A DNA stretch of 54,012 nt from Planctomicrobium piriforme (GCA_945861445.1 CAMAVF010000003.1:1-54012), one strand, 5' to 3'. Counted from the first letter of the stretch, positions 8,736 to 17,617 are shown. A program made the numbers and translations. Notes: generated by a model from the sequence alone, not told the origin.

Positions 8736-9971
8736 CTAGTTGCGTTCGGTACTCCACGCCTGGGCCAGTTCCACCAGGACCTTGGCACAGTTTTCCATTT
8801 CTTCCACGCAGGTCCATTCCAGCGGCGAGTGCGGGTTGTGTTCTCCTGTGGAGAGATTGGGGGTCGGCAAGCCGAGTTCGGTCAGCCGGGACCCGTCGGT
8901 GCCGCCACGGATGATCGCCAGGTTCGGCTTCAGCCCGGCGGCTGCGGTGGCTTCCACCGCCTTGGGCAAGGCTCGCGGCTCACGCTCCAGACCCTCCCGC
9001 ATGTTGCGGTATTGTTTGCGGATGGCAATCTCGATCGAGGCCCGCGGATGTTTCTGCCGCAGTTTCACGGCGATCGTTTCCAGCGCCGCCGCATATTCCG
9101 CCAGCCGTGGCGTTTCAAAGTCACGAAGAATCATGCGGGCCGATGCCAGAGCGACTCCCCCTTCGATTTGATACGGGTGAATGAAGCCCTCGCGGTCGGC
9201 CGTGGTTTCCGGCGACAAGCGGTCGGCCGGCAACTGAGCCAGAAACTCGCTCAGAATCCGCACCGCGTTGACCATCTTCCCCTTGCCGATGGAAGGATGG
9301 ATATTGATCCCTGCGACGGTGACCACCGCCTGATCGGCCGAGAATGTTTCGGAATCGATGCCCCCTTCGCCGTCACCATCCAAGGTGTAGGCACACACGG
9401 CCCCGAGCTTTTTCAAATCCAGGTGATCGACGCCGCGGCCGATTTCTTCATCGCACGTGAAGCAGACGCGAATCGGTCCGTGCGCGATCTCGGGATGCTC
9501 CATCAAGTAGGCAGCAGCCGTCATGATCACTGCAATTCCCGACTTATCATCCGCCCCGAGCAACGTCGTGCCGTCCGTCGTGACCAGCGTCTTGCCGATC
9601 AACCCCAACAAGTCGGGATTGTCCTCGACGCGAATGATTTTTGTCGGATCCGCAGGCAGGACAATGTCTCCACCCCGATAGTTCTGGATGACCTGCGGAT
9701 CGACATTGGTCCCAGACGTTTCCGGAGACGTATCCACATGGGCCAGCCAGGCAATCACCGGGACGGGAGCGCCCAGCGTCGCAGGGATGGTGGCCATGAC
9801 GATGCCATGTTCGTCGAGGCTGACGTCCCGCAGACCCAGTTCATCACATTCATGTTCGAGCAACCGGCACAGATCCAACTGCTTGGCAGTGCTGGGGACC
9901 GACTGGCTGGTTTCGTCGGATTGAGTATCGATGCGCACGTAACGGAGAAAGCGATCCAACAGCAACGACAT
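8736..9971 (-). CDS. pepT: peptidase T (tripeptide aminopeptidase)
   Basis: 411 residues, close to the family length of about 408. M20-family di-zinc peptidase that removes the N-terminal residue of tripeptides in the cytoplasm. The first metal site is AHVDT (His78, Asp80), followed by GADDKSG (bridging Asp141) and CDEEIGRG (catalytic Glu175, Glu176), with later RGGTDGS and STGEHNPHSPLEW around the last ligand. The N-terminal LLDRFLRYVRIDTQSDE is characteristic of PepT. ATG 9971 has AAGGA six bases upstream. It is transcribed alone; the neighbour upstream has its own terminator-like hairpin. Confidence 0.95.
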   Translation of the reverse strand: MSLLLDRFLRYVRIDTQSDETSQSVPSTAKQLDLCRLLEHECDELGLRDVSLDEHGIVMATIPATLGAPVPVIAWLAHVDTSPETSGTNVDPQVIQNYRGGDIVLPADPTKIIRVEDNPDLLGLIGKTLVTTDGTTLLGADDKSGIAVIMTAAAYLMEHPEIAHGPIRVCFTCDEEIGRGVDHLDLKKLGAVCAYTLDGDGEGGIDSETFSADQAVVTVAGINIHPSIGKGKMVNAVRILSEFLAQLPADRLSPETTADREGFIHPYQIEGGVALASARMILRDFETPRLAEYAAALETIAVKLRQKHPRASIEIAIRKQYRNMREGLEREPRALPKAVEATAAAGLKPNLAIIRGGTDGSRLTELGLPTPNLSTGEHNPHSPLEWTCVEEMENCAKVLVELAQAWSTERN

Positions 9972-10121
9972 GAGCGATCCTTCAGTAGCGGTATATCAAG
10001 GTCAATTCCGAACGAATTCAAACGGACGAATCATGATAGCAATCCTACGTTTCCTTTGCTCTCGTTGAATTCTTGCTTCGTTTCCACGCTTGGCTATTGT
10101 ATCCGGATTCCTATGACCCAT

Positions 10122-10183
10122 ATCGTTCTGCCCTCCATCATCCTGCCACTTTCCTTTGGCAGAATGATGGAGGGCAGAACGAT
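10122..10183. repeat. long inverted repeat (27-bp arms)
   Basis: Arms 10122-10148 and 10157-10183 match at 26 of 27 positions around an 8-base loop. It sits between pepT and the Gfo/Idh gene. No poly-T tract follows on either strand, so it is more likely a mobile palindrome than a terminator. Confidence 0.8.
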
Positions 10184-10255
10184 GAATGAGGTCAGAGCGC
10201 TCCCATTGGAGTACAGGGTTACGCGAACCGGGCTCTCGCTGGTGGTGTTAAGCAA

Positions 10256-10286
10256 GCAGCCCGATTGCAAGTTGCAACCGGGCTGC
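10256..10286 (-). terminator. terminator-like hairpin of the Gfo/Idh/MocA gene
   Basis: gcagcccg (10256-10263) pairs with cgggctgc (10279-10286). Read on the minus strand it is followed by ttgctt. It lies 34 bp after the end of the minus-strand oxidoreductase gene. The core cagcccg/cgggctg recurs in the terminators at 41511 and 52119. Confidence 0.55.
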
Positions 10287-10319
10287 GGGTGTCGTCTCGA
10301 TAGGTTGATCCGCCCCGCG

Positions 10320-11693
10320 TTAATACTCGCGAGTCTTATTCAATCCGGGTTGCGGCACGGGGTATTTGCCGTCCGCGCTGGCAAGGATCGGCGCGGGGCC
10401 GTCCAGGGTCAGCTTGTCGACGTCGGGAGCAAACTCATGTTCGCTGTTGAGAATGTCTTCGTACTTGATGATCTGACCGGTGTGAGCGGCCATGCGACCC
10501 ATCGACGTCACCAGGCTCGCTTCAGCACCGCGCTTGGCTTCGTTGTACGGCTTGTTCTCGCGAATCGCCGCGACGAGGTGATCCCATTCCAGTTGGTACG
10601 GATTCGGCTCGGGAGGGGGAAAGGCCCACGCCACATTGTCTTTGTTCATCTTCTGATCCTTGAAGATCCGACACTTCGACGGGGCGTGGCCAGAATGCGA
10701 AATGACGGCTGCCGCCTTGCTGCCGTGAACGTAGCTCGCGAACTCATTTTGACAGCCTTCGATCAGGCGACCATCCATGTACATTTTCGTTCCATCCGCG
10801 AACGTGTATTCCGTCGAGTAACTGTCGAAGTTCTGATCGATATTGTCACCGCGAAAGTGTCGGCCGCCAGAAGCCCGGGCTTCGACGGGCCAGGCATCCT
10901 TCATCCAGCACATTTCATCAATGTTGTGGATCAAGAAGTCGCTGAAGGCCCCACCGCTCGCCCACAGGAACGCGTGGAACTCCTGGATCTGATACATCAG
11001 CTCGCTCATCTCCTTCGGCTTGGGACCGCAGAACGCATGAGCTGTCGGACCGGCCATGCGATAGCCGCGTAGCATGAGGACATCGCCAATTTCGCCGTTG
11101 CGGATACGTTGGAACAACTCACCGCGGGCCTTACAGTGACGGCACATCAGACCGACGCCCACCTTGAGATTCTTCTTGACCGACTCTTCGGCCAGGGCAA
11201 GCATCTTGCGGGTCGAAGGACCGTCGACCGTGGTCGGCTTCTCCATGAAGACGTTCAAGTCCTTCTGGATCGCGTAGGTGAACTGGACCCAGCGGAACGC
11301 CGGCGGCGTGGTCAGAATGGCGATGTCGCCCGGATTCAGACAATCCATGGCCTTCTTGTAGCCATCAAACCCAATGAATTTGCGATCTTCAGGGACATCC
11401 ACCTTGTCGCCGAAGGCGTTCTTGATCGACTGGTGGCTGTGTTTCAACTTGCTCTCGAAGACGTCCGCCATGGCCACCAGCTTAATGGGGCCACTCGACG
11501 TGGAGAGCGCATTTTGTGCGGCACCAGTTCCCCGGCCACCGCAGCCGATCAGGGCCACCTTGATCGTGTTGTTCTCGGCGGCGTGGACATGTTGCGGGAT
11601 CACGACACCGGCCAGGGCGGACGCGGCGGCAATTTTCCCCGACGTTTTCAAGAGGTCGCGACGTGACATGGAGTCGTTCATGGCTTCGCTCAT
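10320..11693 (-). CDS. Gfo/Idh/MocA family oxidoreductase (Tat-exported)
   Basis: 457 residues from ATG 11693; an upstream extension of the frame lacks signal-like or conserved sequence. A twin-arginine signal (SRRDLLKTSGKIAAASAL) is followed by the Rossmann motif IKVALIGCGGRGTGAAQN and a typical second half with HNIDEMCWMKDAWP. The family uses bound or free NAD(P) to oxidise sugars and other alcohols. Planctomycetes have many exported members like this. The conserved EKPTTVDGP corresponds to the EKP motif with the catalytic lysine. Substrate unknown. Transcribed on the minus strand with smpB upstream by 181 bp. Confidence 0.9.
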   Translation of the reverse strand: MSEAMNDSMSRRDLLKTSGKIAAASALAGVVIPQHVHAAENNTIKVALIGCGGRGTGAAQNALSTSSGPIKLVAMADVFESKLKHSHQSIKNAFGDKVDVPEDRKFIGFDGYKKAMDCLNPGDIAILTTPPAFRWVQFTYAIQKDLNVFMEKPTTVDGPSTRKMLALAEESVKKNLKVGVGLMCRHCKARGELFQRIRNGEIGDVLMLRGYRMAGPTAHAFCGPKPKEMSELMYQIQEFHAFLWASGGAFSDFLIHNIDEMCWMKDAWPVEARASGGRHFRGDNIDQNFDSYSTEYTFADGTKMYMDGRLIEGCQNEFASYVHGSKAAAVISHSGHAPSKCRIFKDQKMNKDNVAWAFPPPEPNPYQLEWDHLVAAIRENKPYNEAKRGAEASLVTSMGRMAAHTGQIIKYEDILNSEHEFAPDVDKLTLDGPAPILASADGKYPVPQPGLNKTREY

Positions 11694-11874
11694 GGAGGGT
11701 CTTTCCCTTGCTTCTACTGGGCTTCTACTGGCTGTCAGGATCAAACGAAGATGCAGCGTCAGGTCAAACGAGTCAGTGGAAATGACTCGGAACGGGTCAC
11801 ATCGACCTGCGTGAGTGGATTGTACCTGCAATTCTGCCGACTTTACAACGTGGTCGATGCCGCCAAGTCGACAC

Positions 11875-12369
11875 CTATTCCCGGTTCTTCGATTTTTGCG
11901 AGAGGGCCCGTTTCATTTCCATTTGATCTGCGGCCTTTTTCAGCTTTTCCCGCTTGTCGTGCAGTTGGCGGCCTTTGCCGACCGCAATCTCCACCTTCAC
12001 GCGACCTTCGAAAAAGTAGATCGCCAGCGGAATCAGGGTCTGACCACGCATCTCCGCGGCGGCAGCGAACTTCTTGAGTTCACGCCGATGCACCAGCAAT
12101 TTCCGCTCGCGACGCGGTTCGTGGTTCATCAGGTTGGCCTGGGGATACTCAGCAATATCGCAGCCCAACAACCAGAGTTCGTTGCCGCTGACCTTGGCGT
12201 AAGCCTCTTCCAACGAGACCTTGCCGTCGCGCAGGCTCTTCACTTCACTGCCGCGCAGGACGATCCCGCATTCGAGCTCATCGAGGATCTCATAGTCGTG
12301 ACGCGCCCGGCGATTGCGGGCAATCATTTTGGAGTTCGGGTCGTTCGACTTCGAGGGCGTTTTGGCCAT
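11875..12369 (-). CDS. smpB: SsrA-binding protein SmpB
   Basis: 164 residues, family length about 155-160. Binds tmRNA and brings it to stalled ribosomes for trans-translation. The family signature is complete: NRRARHDYEILDELECGIVL, GSEVKSLRDGKVSLEEAYA, then HEPRRERKLLVHRRE and the basic C-terminal tail GKGRQLHDKREKLKKA. The start has AAGGAC close upstream. The region just upstream (12371-12405) is made of short near-repeats of tcctttgtc, shared in style with 41440-41490. The tmRNA gene itself is not in the window. Confidence 0.97.
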   Translation of the reverse strand: MAKTPSKSNDPNSKMIARNRRARHDYEILDELECGIVLRGSEVKSLRDGKVSLEEAYAKVSGNELWLLGCDIAEYPQANLMNHEPRRERKLLVHRRELKKFAAAAEMRGQTLIPLAIYFFEGRVKVEIAVGKGRQLHDKREKLKKAADQMEMKRALSQKSKNRE

Positions 12370-12405
12370 GGTTTGTCCTTTGTCATTGGTCCTTTGTCCT
12401 TGGCC

Positions 12406-13143
12406 TTATTCGTTATCCGCACTGGTTTGTGGGCGGAGATGAAAATCGATCACCAGGGGCAGATGATCCGAGGCCTGGCGGGTCAGGGGACTTTTGACGA
12501 CTCCGGCGTGACGGATATCAATGTCGCCGCGGAAGAAGGCCTTGTCGAGTGAGCCGAGGGCCAGATAGGCCGGAAATGACCGAAAATGAGATGGGGGCGA
12601 CGTGATTTGACGAAAACCATGTTCGTGAAAAGGGGCTTTCCACAACTGATTGCGCCAGTCGTTGGTATCTCCGATGATCATGGTCGGATGATGCAGGGCT
12701 TCTTTGAACAGCCGATGTGCCAGCAGATGTTGAGACTGCCAGAGGCGCATCCGGGCCGTCAGACTGAGATGCCAGTTGACGACTTGCAGCGGACCTTCCG
12801 GAGTCTCGACGACTGCCAGTTGTGCTCCACGTGGTTTGGTTTCATGGTAGCGCAGCGAAATGTGATGATGTGCCAGAAAGGGCCACCGCGACAACACCAG
12901 GTTGCCATAACCCCCTTCCTTCAAATGGACGTTCAACTGGTAGTCATACGATGCAACCTTGAATTGCTCGGCCAGCAACCGCGGCTGATCATCGTGCCGG
13001 GAACGTCGGACGTTGCGGTCGACTTCTTGCAGGCAGATCAAATCTGGGTTCTGGCCTTCAATCACGGAAATGACTCGTTCCAACGAGTAGTGCCGATCGG
13101 TACCGCCAATCCCCTTGTGAATGTTCCAGCTCAAAATACGCAT
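12406..13143 (-). CDS. endonuclease/exonuclease/phosphatase (EEP) family hydrolase
   Basis: 245 residues. The EEP fold is shown by SWNIHKGIGG at the N-terminus, the metal-binding glutamate in LICLQEVDRN, NWHLSLTA, the GDTNDWRN motif (Asp and Asn of the active site) and the closing SDHLPLVIDFHL with the catalytic Asp-His. The family cleaves phosphodiester bonds of nucleic acids, lipids or sugars. No signal peptide is visible, so it is probably cytoplasmic. It ends 36 bp before smpB and may be cotranscribed with it. The substrate cannot be inferred. Confidence 0.88.
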   Translation of the reverse strand: MRILSWNIHKGIGGTDRHYSLERVISVIEGQNPDLICLQEVDRNVRRSRHDDQPRLLAEQFKVASYDYQLNVHLKEGGYGNLVLSRWPFLAHHHISLRYHETKPRGAQLAVVETPEGPLQVVNWHLSLTARMRLWQSQHLLAHRLFKEALHHPTMIIGDTNDWRNQLWKAPFHEHGFRQITSPPSHFRSFPAYLALGSLDKAFFRGDIDIRHAGVVKSPLTRQASDHLPLVIDFHLRPQTSADNE

Positions 13144-13492
13144 AAGTCACTCACCAGCATTAGCTACTGGATGAAAGGCCGAATGAATGTCGCTTCGTTG
13201 ACCGGCCCGCAGGTCACGCCGAACCTGCGACCGATCAGGCGAGTCTAACAGCTTGCTGATGTTGCTGAAACCAATCTCGCGACAAGCGTGCGGCGAGAGG
13301 CAAATTACGGTCTCACGTGACGACACAATACTGGACGGCGTAATGGTTAAAGCGAATCTAGCGAGACTCGGATTCGCCCACGGCGCGAATTCTGGGAGAC
13401 GGTCGACAAATCACATCACAGGCGACTTGCCGTGCTGAGTTCAATCCCGTATCCTTAAACAATCACCGGCAGTCACTGCGACTGGCCGACAA
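13144..13492. other. intergenic stretch before tRNA-Leu, nothing recognised
   Basis: 349 bp between the EEP gene start and the tRNA. It should hold the divergent promoters of both, but I could not pick out convincing -35/-10 boxes. No gene-like frame and no strong palindrome. Confidence 0.5.
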
Positions 13493-13578
13493 GCGGATGT
13501 GTTGAAATTGGCAGACAAGCTGGTCTCAGAAGCCAGTGGGCTTAACCGCCCGTGTGGGTTCAAGTCCCACCATCCGCA
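13493..13578 (+). tRNA. tRNA-Leu (anticodon CAG)
   Basis: 86 nt. Acceptor arm gcggatg/catccgc, anticodon stem ctggt/gccag around loop ctcagaa with anticodon CAG at 13527-13529, a long class II variable arm (gggc/gccc), and T arm gtggg-ttcaagt-cccac. The discriminator base is A at 13578, as expected for leucine tRNAs. CCA is not encoded. It reads the CUG codon. The next 400 bp are rich in palindromes. Confidence 0.97.
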
Positions 13579-13606
13579 CTCGTCAATTCCAATTGAGTGA
13601 CACCGA

Positions 13607-13640
13607 GACTTCCCAGATCCCCGCGATCCGGGAAGTCTTT
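13607..13640 (+). terminator. terminator of tRNA-Leu
   Basis: gacttccc (13607-13614) pairs with gggaagtc (13630-13637), extended inward by gatc/gatc, and is followed by ttt. It lies 29 bp after the tRNA. Confidence 0.65.
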
Positions 13641-13711
13641 GCGCTTCCGGCCCGAGACGAAGCCCGTGAGATGGGCGACCCGTTCTACGACGCTTGGTCC
13701 AAGTCATTTGC

Positions 13712-13776
13712 ATCCACAGATTTCGCAGATGACGCAGATGAAGATCCAATCTGCGTCATCTGCGAAATCTGTGGAT
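13712..13776. repeat. perfect 28-bp inverted repeat
   Basis: Arms 13712-13739 and 13749-13776 are identical in reverse complement at all 28 positions, with a 9-base loop. Perfect identity over this length suggests recent formation or active maintenance. No T-run follows. Confidence 0.9.
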
Positions 13777-13829
13777 CTATTAAGAATACAACCATGTTCC
13801 GATTCCGGACGTTCGTGGAAGACATTTTG

Positions 13830-13880
13830 AAACCACGAATGACTCGAATGGATGGGATTTATTCGTGTCATTCGTGGTTT
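13830..13880. repeat. 20-bp inverted repeat
   Basis: Arms 13830-13849 and 13861-13880 match at 19 of 20 positions (aaaccacgaatga core). It lies 53 bp after the perfect palindrome and is unrelated in sequence. Confidence 0.85.
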
Positions 13881-14124
13881 GTTTTCTTCGTAAAAATGGG
13901 GGCGGTTCGCGTCTCGGACGGGCCGGGAGACCCGTTCTACGACGCATCTTGCTGTCGTTACGACTCGCACGATCGTTACAACGGGTTCCCTCATGAATTG
14001 TTGCTCCCTGCATTGTCGTTGACTTTGGTTTCCGTGGCTCGGTAACGTGAATTTCGTTGAGAATCGGTGCGGAATCATTTGCCTCAACGGAAATCGTTAA
14101 CCAGGTGCAGGGGAGTTCGGAAAC

Positions 14125-14739
14125 ATGAGACGATCGACACTGATGGGCGGGCTGTTGTTGCTGGCAACGGGGTTTTGCCTGGGGAGCCAGACGTTGCTGG
14201 CGGCTGACAAAAATGGTCTTATTATTGACCCCAATTGGACGATCCAGATTCGTCCCGCCAAACGTGCTCCGCAATCGGCTGCCACGGACTTTGATTCTGC
14301 TTCAACGGTGACTCAAGCGGCAAATGAAGAAGAAGCCCCGGCCCCGGAATCGGTTGCCAAGCCAGTTCCTGCAGTTCGAGAAGTGAAGCCGATCGGCCCG
14401 GATCTGCCACCTCAAATGGTCCCTCATTTCACGACCACGCTGCCCGCAGGTCCGCCGCGGATGACGTATGCGGAAGCCTATGCCGCCGTCCCCTTCAGCC
14501 GAGCGGAATACGAAGGGAACCCCGTGTATCGCCACCAGGCAGCCTTGGAATTGATGTTCGGCGTGCAGCGTCCGACGACTCTCGTACAGAACTACACACC
14601 GCGCGCCTTCCGCTATCCGGACTCGTATCAGATCCCCTACGGCCGCTCGGACACTCAGCACATCAACATTCGGCAAATTGGTCGACCGTATGGGACGTCC
14701 GGAGTCGGGTATCCGTTCGGCGTGCCGAGTTCATGGTAG
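14125..14739 (+). CDS. secreted protein of unknown function
   Basis: 204 residues. A clear signal peptide (about 1-27, MGGLLLLATGFCLGSQTLLAA) is followed by a disordered Ala/Glu/Pro-rich section (about 50-90) and a C-terminal part rich in Tyr, Pro and Arg (TYAEAYAAVPFSRAEYEGNP, then ALELMFGVQRPTT). No enzyme motif is visible. The C-terminal half, with many aromatic and Arg residues, resembles small exported proteins common in planctomycetes; I do not recognise a named family. The gene is alone and ends at a clear terminator before queC. Confidence 0.7.
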   Translation: MRRSTLMGGLLLLATGFCLGSQTLLAADKNGLIIDPNWTIQIRPAKRAPQSAATDFDSASTVTQAANEEEAPAPESVAKPVPAVREVKPIGPDLPPQMVPHFTTTLPAGPPRMTYAEAYAAVPFSRAEYEGNPVYRHQAALELMFGVQRPTTLVQNYTPRAFRYPDSYQIPYGRSDTQHINIRQIGRPYGTSGVGYPFGVPSSW

Positions 14740-14796
14740 TGGGCGAACGCGGTTACGCAGCCACATTTGCGGCCGTCTGGTCAACTTGATAGCCTC

Positions 14797-14830
14797 AACA
14801 CGCGGCAATGCTGTCGCGTGTTTTTCTTTC
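14797..14830 (+). terminator. Rho-independent terminator before queC
   Basis: aacacgcg (14797-14804) pairs with cgcgtgtt (14815-14822), followed by tttctttc. An apparent early ATG for queC lies inside this stem, which argues for the later start at 14844. Confidence 0.8.
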
Positions 14831-14843
14831 AGTTGAGCCCTCT

Positions 14844-15566
14844 ATGCCTACCGCGCTGCCGTCCGTCGATGTCTCTCGTCCCGCCGTCGTCCTGGTGAGT
14901 GGCGGCCTGGATTCCGCCACCGTACTGGCCATTTCCAAATCGCAAGGCTTCACACCCTACGCCCTAACCTTTGATTATGGACAGCGCCACCGTTTCGAAC
15001 TGGAGGCGGCTCGCCGTGTTTGCGAGGCGGCAGGCGTCGCGCGGCAGGTCGTATTCAACATTGACCTGCGACCGTTCGGCGGCTCGGCACTGACTTCGGA
15101 CATCGACGTACCGAAAGATCGCAATGCCGCGGAACTGACCACCGGGATTCCGATCACCTATGTCCCCGCACGGAACACGGTGTTTCTCTCACTGGCCTTG
15201 GGCTGGGCCGAAGTTCTGGGCGCGGCGGACATCTTTATTGGTGTCAACGCAGTTGACTACAGCGGCTACCCGGATTGTCGTCCGGAATTCATTGCCAGCT
15301 TCCAGCAGACCGCGACGTTGGCCACCAAGGCAGGCGTTGAAGGGACGACGCGGTGGGAAATCCACGCACCGTTAATTCAACTGACGAAGGCCGAAATCAT
15401 CCAGACGGGACACCGTCTGGGAGTCGATTACAGCTTGACCCACAGTTGCTACGATCCCGCCCCGGACGGCCGTGCCTGCGGCCGGTGCGACACCTGCCAG
15501 TTGCGGCTGAAGGGGTTTGCCGATGCCGGCGTGACGGACCCCGTGCCGTACGTGTTCCTCCCTTAA
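14844..15566 (+). CDS. queC: 7-cyano-7-deazaguanine synthase QueC
   Basis: 240 residues. Converts 7-carboxy-7-deazaguanine to preQ0 with ATP and ammonia in queuosine biosynthesis. The PP-loop is SGGLDS (19-24); later [17 protein letters not shown] and [19 protein letters not shown] are family hallmarks. The zinc site near the C-terminus is [20 protein letters not shown], with the expected four cysteines. ATG 14844 is preferred over 14808 because the latter is inside a terminator hairpin and would add a poorly conserved lead. The last four bases overlap the convergent FmdB-type gene. No other queuosine gene is adjacent. Confidence 0.95.
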   Translation: MPTALPSVDVSRPAVVLVSGGLDSATVLAISKSQGFTPYALTFDYGQRHRFELEAARRVCEAAGVARQVVFNIDLRPFGGSALTSDIDVPKDRNAAELTTGIPITYVPARNTVFLSLALGWAEVLGAADIFIGVNAVDYSGYPDCRPEFIASFQQTATLATKAGVEGTTRWEIHAPLIQLTKAEIIQTGHRLGVDYSLTHSCYDPAPDGRACGRCDTCQLRLKGFADAGVTDPVPYVFLP

Positions 15567-15781
15567 GGCAACCGGCAGCACGTTGGACTGCACGGGGGCG
15601 CATCGCTCGGCGGGCAGGCCGACGCCATCGACAGGCCACCGCTGACATGTGCCGCATGCGCACTGATCAGTTTTTCCAGCCGGGTGGACTCGCACTTCGG
15701 GCAGGCGGGCTGTTCGCCGGAACGTACCAGAACTTCAAATTCCTGCTCGCAGCCCTGGCATCGATATTCAAATAACGGCAT
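15563..15781 (-). CDS. FmdB-type zinc ribbon protein
   Basis: 72 residues. The N-terminus [19 protein letters not shown] has the family CxxC, and ACPKCEST supplies the second CxxC, making one zinc ribbon in the first 40 residues. The C-terminal part is Ala/Pro/Cys-rich with a further CSPTCC. Small FmdB-like proteins are proposed regulators but their role is not settled. AGGAG lies ten bases before the ATG. The 3' ends of this gene and queC overlap by 4 bp on opposite strands, so there is no room for a terminator between them. Confidence 0.85.
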   Translation of the reverse strand: MPLFEYRCQGCEQEFEVLVRSGEQPACPKCESTRLEKLISAHAAHVSGGLSMASACPPSDAPPCSPTCCRLP

Positions 15782-15822
15782 CGGAAATCTACTCCTACTT
15801 GAACCCTAAACTAAAAAAGTGC

Positions 15823-15896
15823 TGACTAAACCTCTGCGTCAGTTCAGAACCGCTTGAAATATCGCGGTTCTGAACTTCCCACAACCGGTTTTGTCA
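15823..15896. repeat. family N nested palindrome, copy 1 (74 bp)
   Basis: Outer stem 15823-15832 with 15887-15896 (9 of 10), inner stem 15841-15853 with 15864-15876 (13 of 13). The unpaired sides tctgcgtc and tcccacaacc differ, giving the element a direction. It ends 5 bp before the pheS stop codon. A second 74-bp copy in the opposite orientation is at 17618-17691. Confidence 0.85.
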
Positions 15897-15901
15897 GGGT
15901 T

Positions 15902-16927
15902 CTAAAACTGCTTCAGAAACTTGACGTCGTTGTTGGTGAAATGCCGGATGTCCTGGATGTTGTGGCGACGCATGCAAAACCGTTCCATGCCGAAGCCGAA
16001 CGCGAACCCGCTGACTTGCTCGGGGTCGTATCCGACGGCTCGCAAGACATTGGGATCCACCATCCCCGCACCACCAATCTCCACCCAGCCGCCGCGCATT
16101 CCTTCCCAGCTCATGTCGACTTCGACCGAAGGTTCCGTGAAGGGGAAGAACGACGGACGGAATCGCAAGGTGACCTCGTGACCAAGGTAGGCTTCGGCAA
16201 ACAGCCGGAGCACGGTTTTCAGTTCGGCCATGTTGACCGTGTCGCCGATCATCAGGCCTTCCATCTGATGGAACATGCAGTGGTGCGTGGCGTCGATCAC
16301 ATCCGGACGATAAACGCGGCCAATCGAAATCACGCGGATCGGCGGCGGAGTCTGTTCCATCACTCGGATCTGTACGGTCGACGTCTGGCTGCGGAGCAAC
16401 ATGGCTCCGCCAGCGCCGGCTCCACCAGCGCTGACGTTCGCAGCCGCCAGATAGAACATGTCGAGAGGATCGCGTGCGGGATGGTCTTCGGGGATATTCA
16501 GCGCATTGAAGTTGTGAAACTCGTCCTCAATTTCTGGCCCTTCCACCACGGTGAAACCGAAGCGGCCCATGATGTCTTTGAATTCGGCAATCGTCTGCAT
16601 CAACGGATGCCGGCGCCCCACACGGGGGCGAATCCCCGGCAACGTAATATCGAGGTCACTGGCGGCCGACTTGGGTCGGCTGAGGACTCGCCGCCGAGCT
16701 TCCAGTGCCGCGCTGACCGCCTCTTTCACTTCATTGAAGCGTTTGCCGACCAGCGGCTTTTCCTCTTTGGTCGCTTTACCCAGCAGACCCTGCAAGTCGC
16801 GCATTCGGCCGTTCTTGGCGCCGAGGAACTCGATCCGCACGGTCTCGAGATCTTCGGCCGTGCCTGCAGACTGCAGCGCCGCCAGCGCCTGGGATTCGTA
16901 GTCGGTGAATTGCTGCATCAGATCCAT
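15902..16927 (-). CDS. pheS: phenylalanine-tRNA ligase alpha subunit
   Basis: 341 residues (E. coli enzyme 327). Charges tRNA-Phe in the cytoplasm as an alpha2-beta2 enzyme. Class II motifs are clear: motif 1 region [20 protein letters not shown], motif 2 with FHQMEGLMI and [17 protein letters not shown], and motif 3 [15 protein letters not shown], ending [13 protein letters not shown] 16927 has gaggg eight bases upstream; the longer frame begins at TTG. Oddity: a Gly/Ala-rich insert of about 12 residues ([13 protein letters not shown]) sits between DMFYL and LLRSQTS, where other PheS proteins have a short turn. pheT does not follow; a zinc ribbon gene lies downstream instead. Confidence 0.96.
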   Translation of the reverse strand: MDLMQQFTDYESQALAALQSAGTAEDLETVRIEFLGAKNGRMRDLQGLLGKATKEEKPLVGKRFNEVKEAVSAALEARRRVLSRPKSAASDLDITLPGIRPRVGRRHPLMQTIAEFKDIMGRFGFTVVEGPEIEDEFHNFNALNIPEDHPARDPLDMFYLAAANVSAGGAGAGGAMLLRSQTSTVQIRVMEQTPPPIRVISIGRVYRPDVIDATHHCMFHQMEGLMIGDTVNMAELKTVLRLFAEAYLGHEVTLRFRPSFFPFTEPSVEVDMSWEGMRGGWVEIGGAGMVDPNVLRAVGYDPEQVSGFAFGFGMERFCMRRHNIQDIRHFTNNDVKFLKQF

Positions 16928-17046
16928 CGTGCTATCCCTCTTCAAGTCGAACTTTGGGCGTCAGCCCAATGGTTTTTAGCGACTTGCACAATACCCGAAC
17001 AGTCAATTCAAACTCGGCAGGCTCATTTCGGATATCGAAATGCCAA

Positions 17047-17113
17047 CAGGGTGCTCAACCTGAACCCAGCGGCAAACCAGAGAGCTGGCCGATGGGCTGG
17101 GTTGAGCACCCTG
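17047..17113. repeat. inverted repeat between rplT and pheS
   Basis: Perfect 14-bp arms 17047-17060 (cagggtgctcaacc) and 17100-17113. An extra acccagc/gctgggt pairing is possible inside. It lies between the rplT stop and the pheS start and could slow or stop transcription, but no T-run follows on the minus strand. Confidence 0.7.
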
Positions 17114-17145
17114 CGGGGTGACTTCAACAAGAGTTCGTCGTACCG

Positions 17146-17517
17146 TCAGGCGGCGGTCGCAGCCTTGGCCGTGCTCTGCTTGGCGATCTCGACCAGTTCG
17201 TCGAAAATCTGCGGTTCGAAGATCGCAATTTCGCTCAACATCTTGCGATTCAGCTTGATGTTGGCCAAATCCATCCCGTGAATAAACACCGAATAGGACA
17301 TGCCACGAGCCCGCACGGCGGCGGTGATGCGCGTGATCCACAGAGCGCGCATATCGCGCTTCTTCAACCGGCGATGCACCCAAGCAAAAACTCGGGCGCG
17401 AATCACCGTTTCGCGAGCGGTACGATACAGCTTGTGACGCCCCATCACATTGCCGCTGGCTTCTTTCAACCAGCGACGTTTCGATCGGCGACGAGCACTA
17501 CCTTTACGAACTCTCAT
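17146..17517 (-). CDS. rplT: 50S ribosomal protein L20
   Basis: 123 residues (typical 115-120). Early-assembly protein of the large subunit that binds 23S rRNA, and in several bacteria represses its own operon. The N-terminus MRVRKGSARRRSKRRWLKEA and the block RLKKRDMRALWITRITAA are diagnostic. The C-terminal tail is a short Ala-rich extension. It is third in the infC-rpmI-rplT-pheS order. A family N palindrome separates it from rpmI, which is unusual because rpmI and rplT are normally only a few dozen bases apart; here the gap is 181 bp. Confidence 0.97.
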   Translation of the reverse strand: MRVRKGSARRRSKRRWLKEASGNVMGRHKLYRTARETVIRARVFAWVHRRLKKRDMRALWITRITAAVRARGMSYSVFIHGMDLANIKLNRKMLSEIAIFEPQIFDELVEIAKQSTAKAATAA

Positions 17518-17617
17518 AGCAACTCAAAACCTGAATTCCAGCGATTGAGGGGCGTAGTGACCCTCTTAATAAATCAAATCCAAAGCCAGGCGACAATTAC
17601 CGACAACTTATTGGCTC

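Larger units (their letters stand above)
13677..13945. repeat. 17-bp direct repeat bracketing two palindromes
   Basis: The same 17 bases, gacccgttctacgacgc, occur at 13677-13693 and 13929-13945. Between them lie the perfect palindrome 13712-13776 and the palindrome 13830-13880. Both copies follow a gggc- or ggga-rich lead, so the direct repeat may be longer but degenerate. Confidence 0.75.

Noticed and set aside
7562-8914. A 450-codon plus-strand frame
   Set aside because: Antisense to the second DUF1501 gene and part of pepT; no protein features.
8589-11072. An 827-codon open frame on the plus strand
   Set aside because: It runs antisense across pepT and much of the Gfo/Idh gene plus the gap between them. 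Both minus-strand genes have full motifs; the plus frame has none.
15854-17281. A 475-codon plus-strand frame over pheS and rplT
   Set aside because: Both minus-strand genes are certain; the plus frame also crosses two palindromes.
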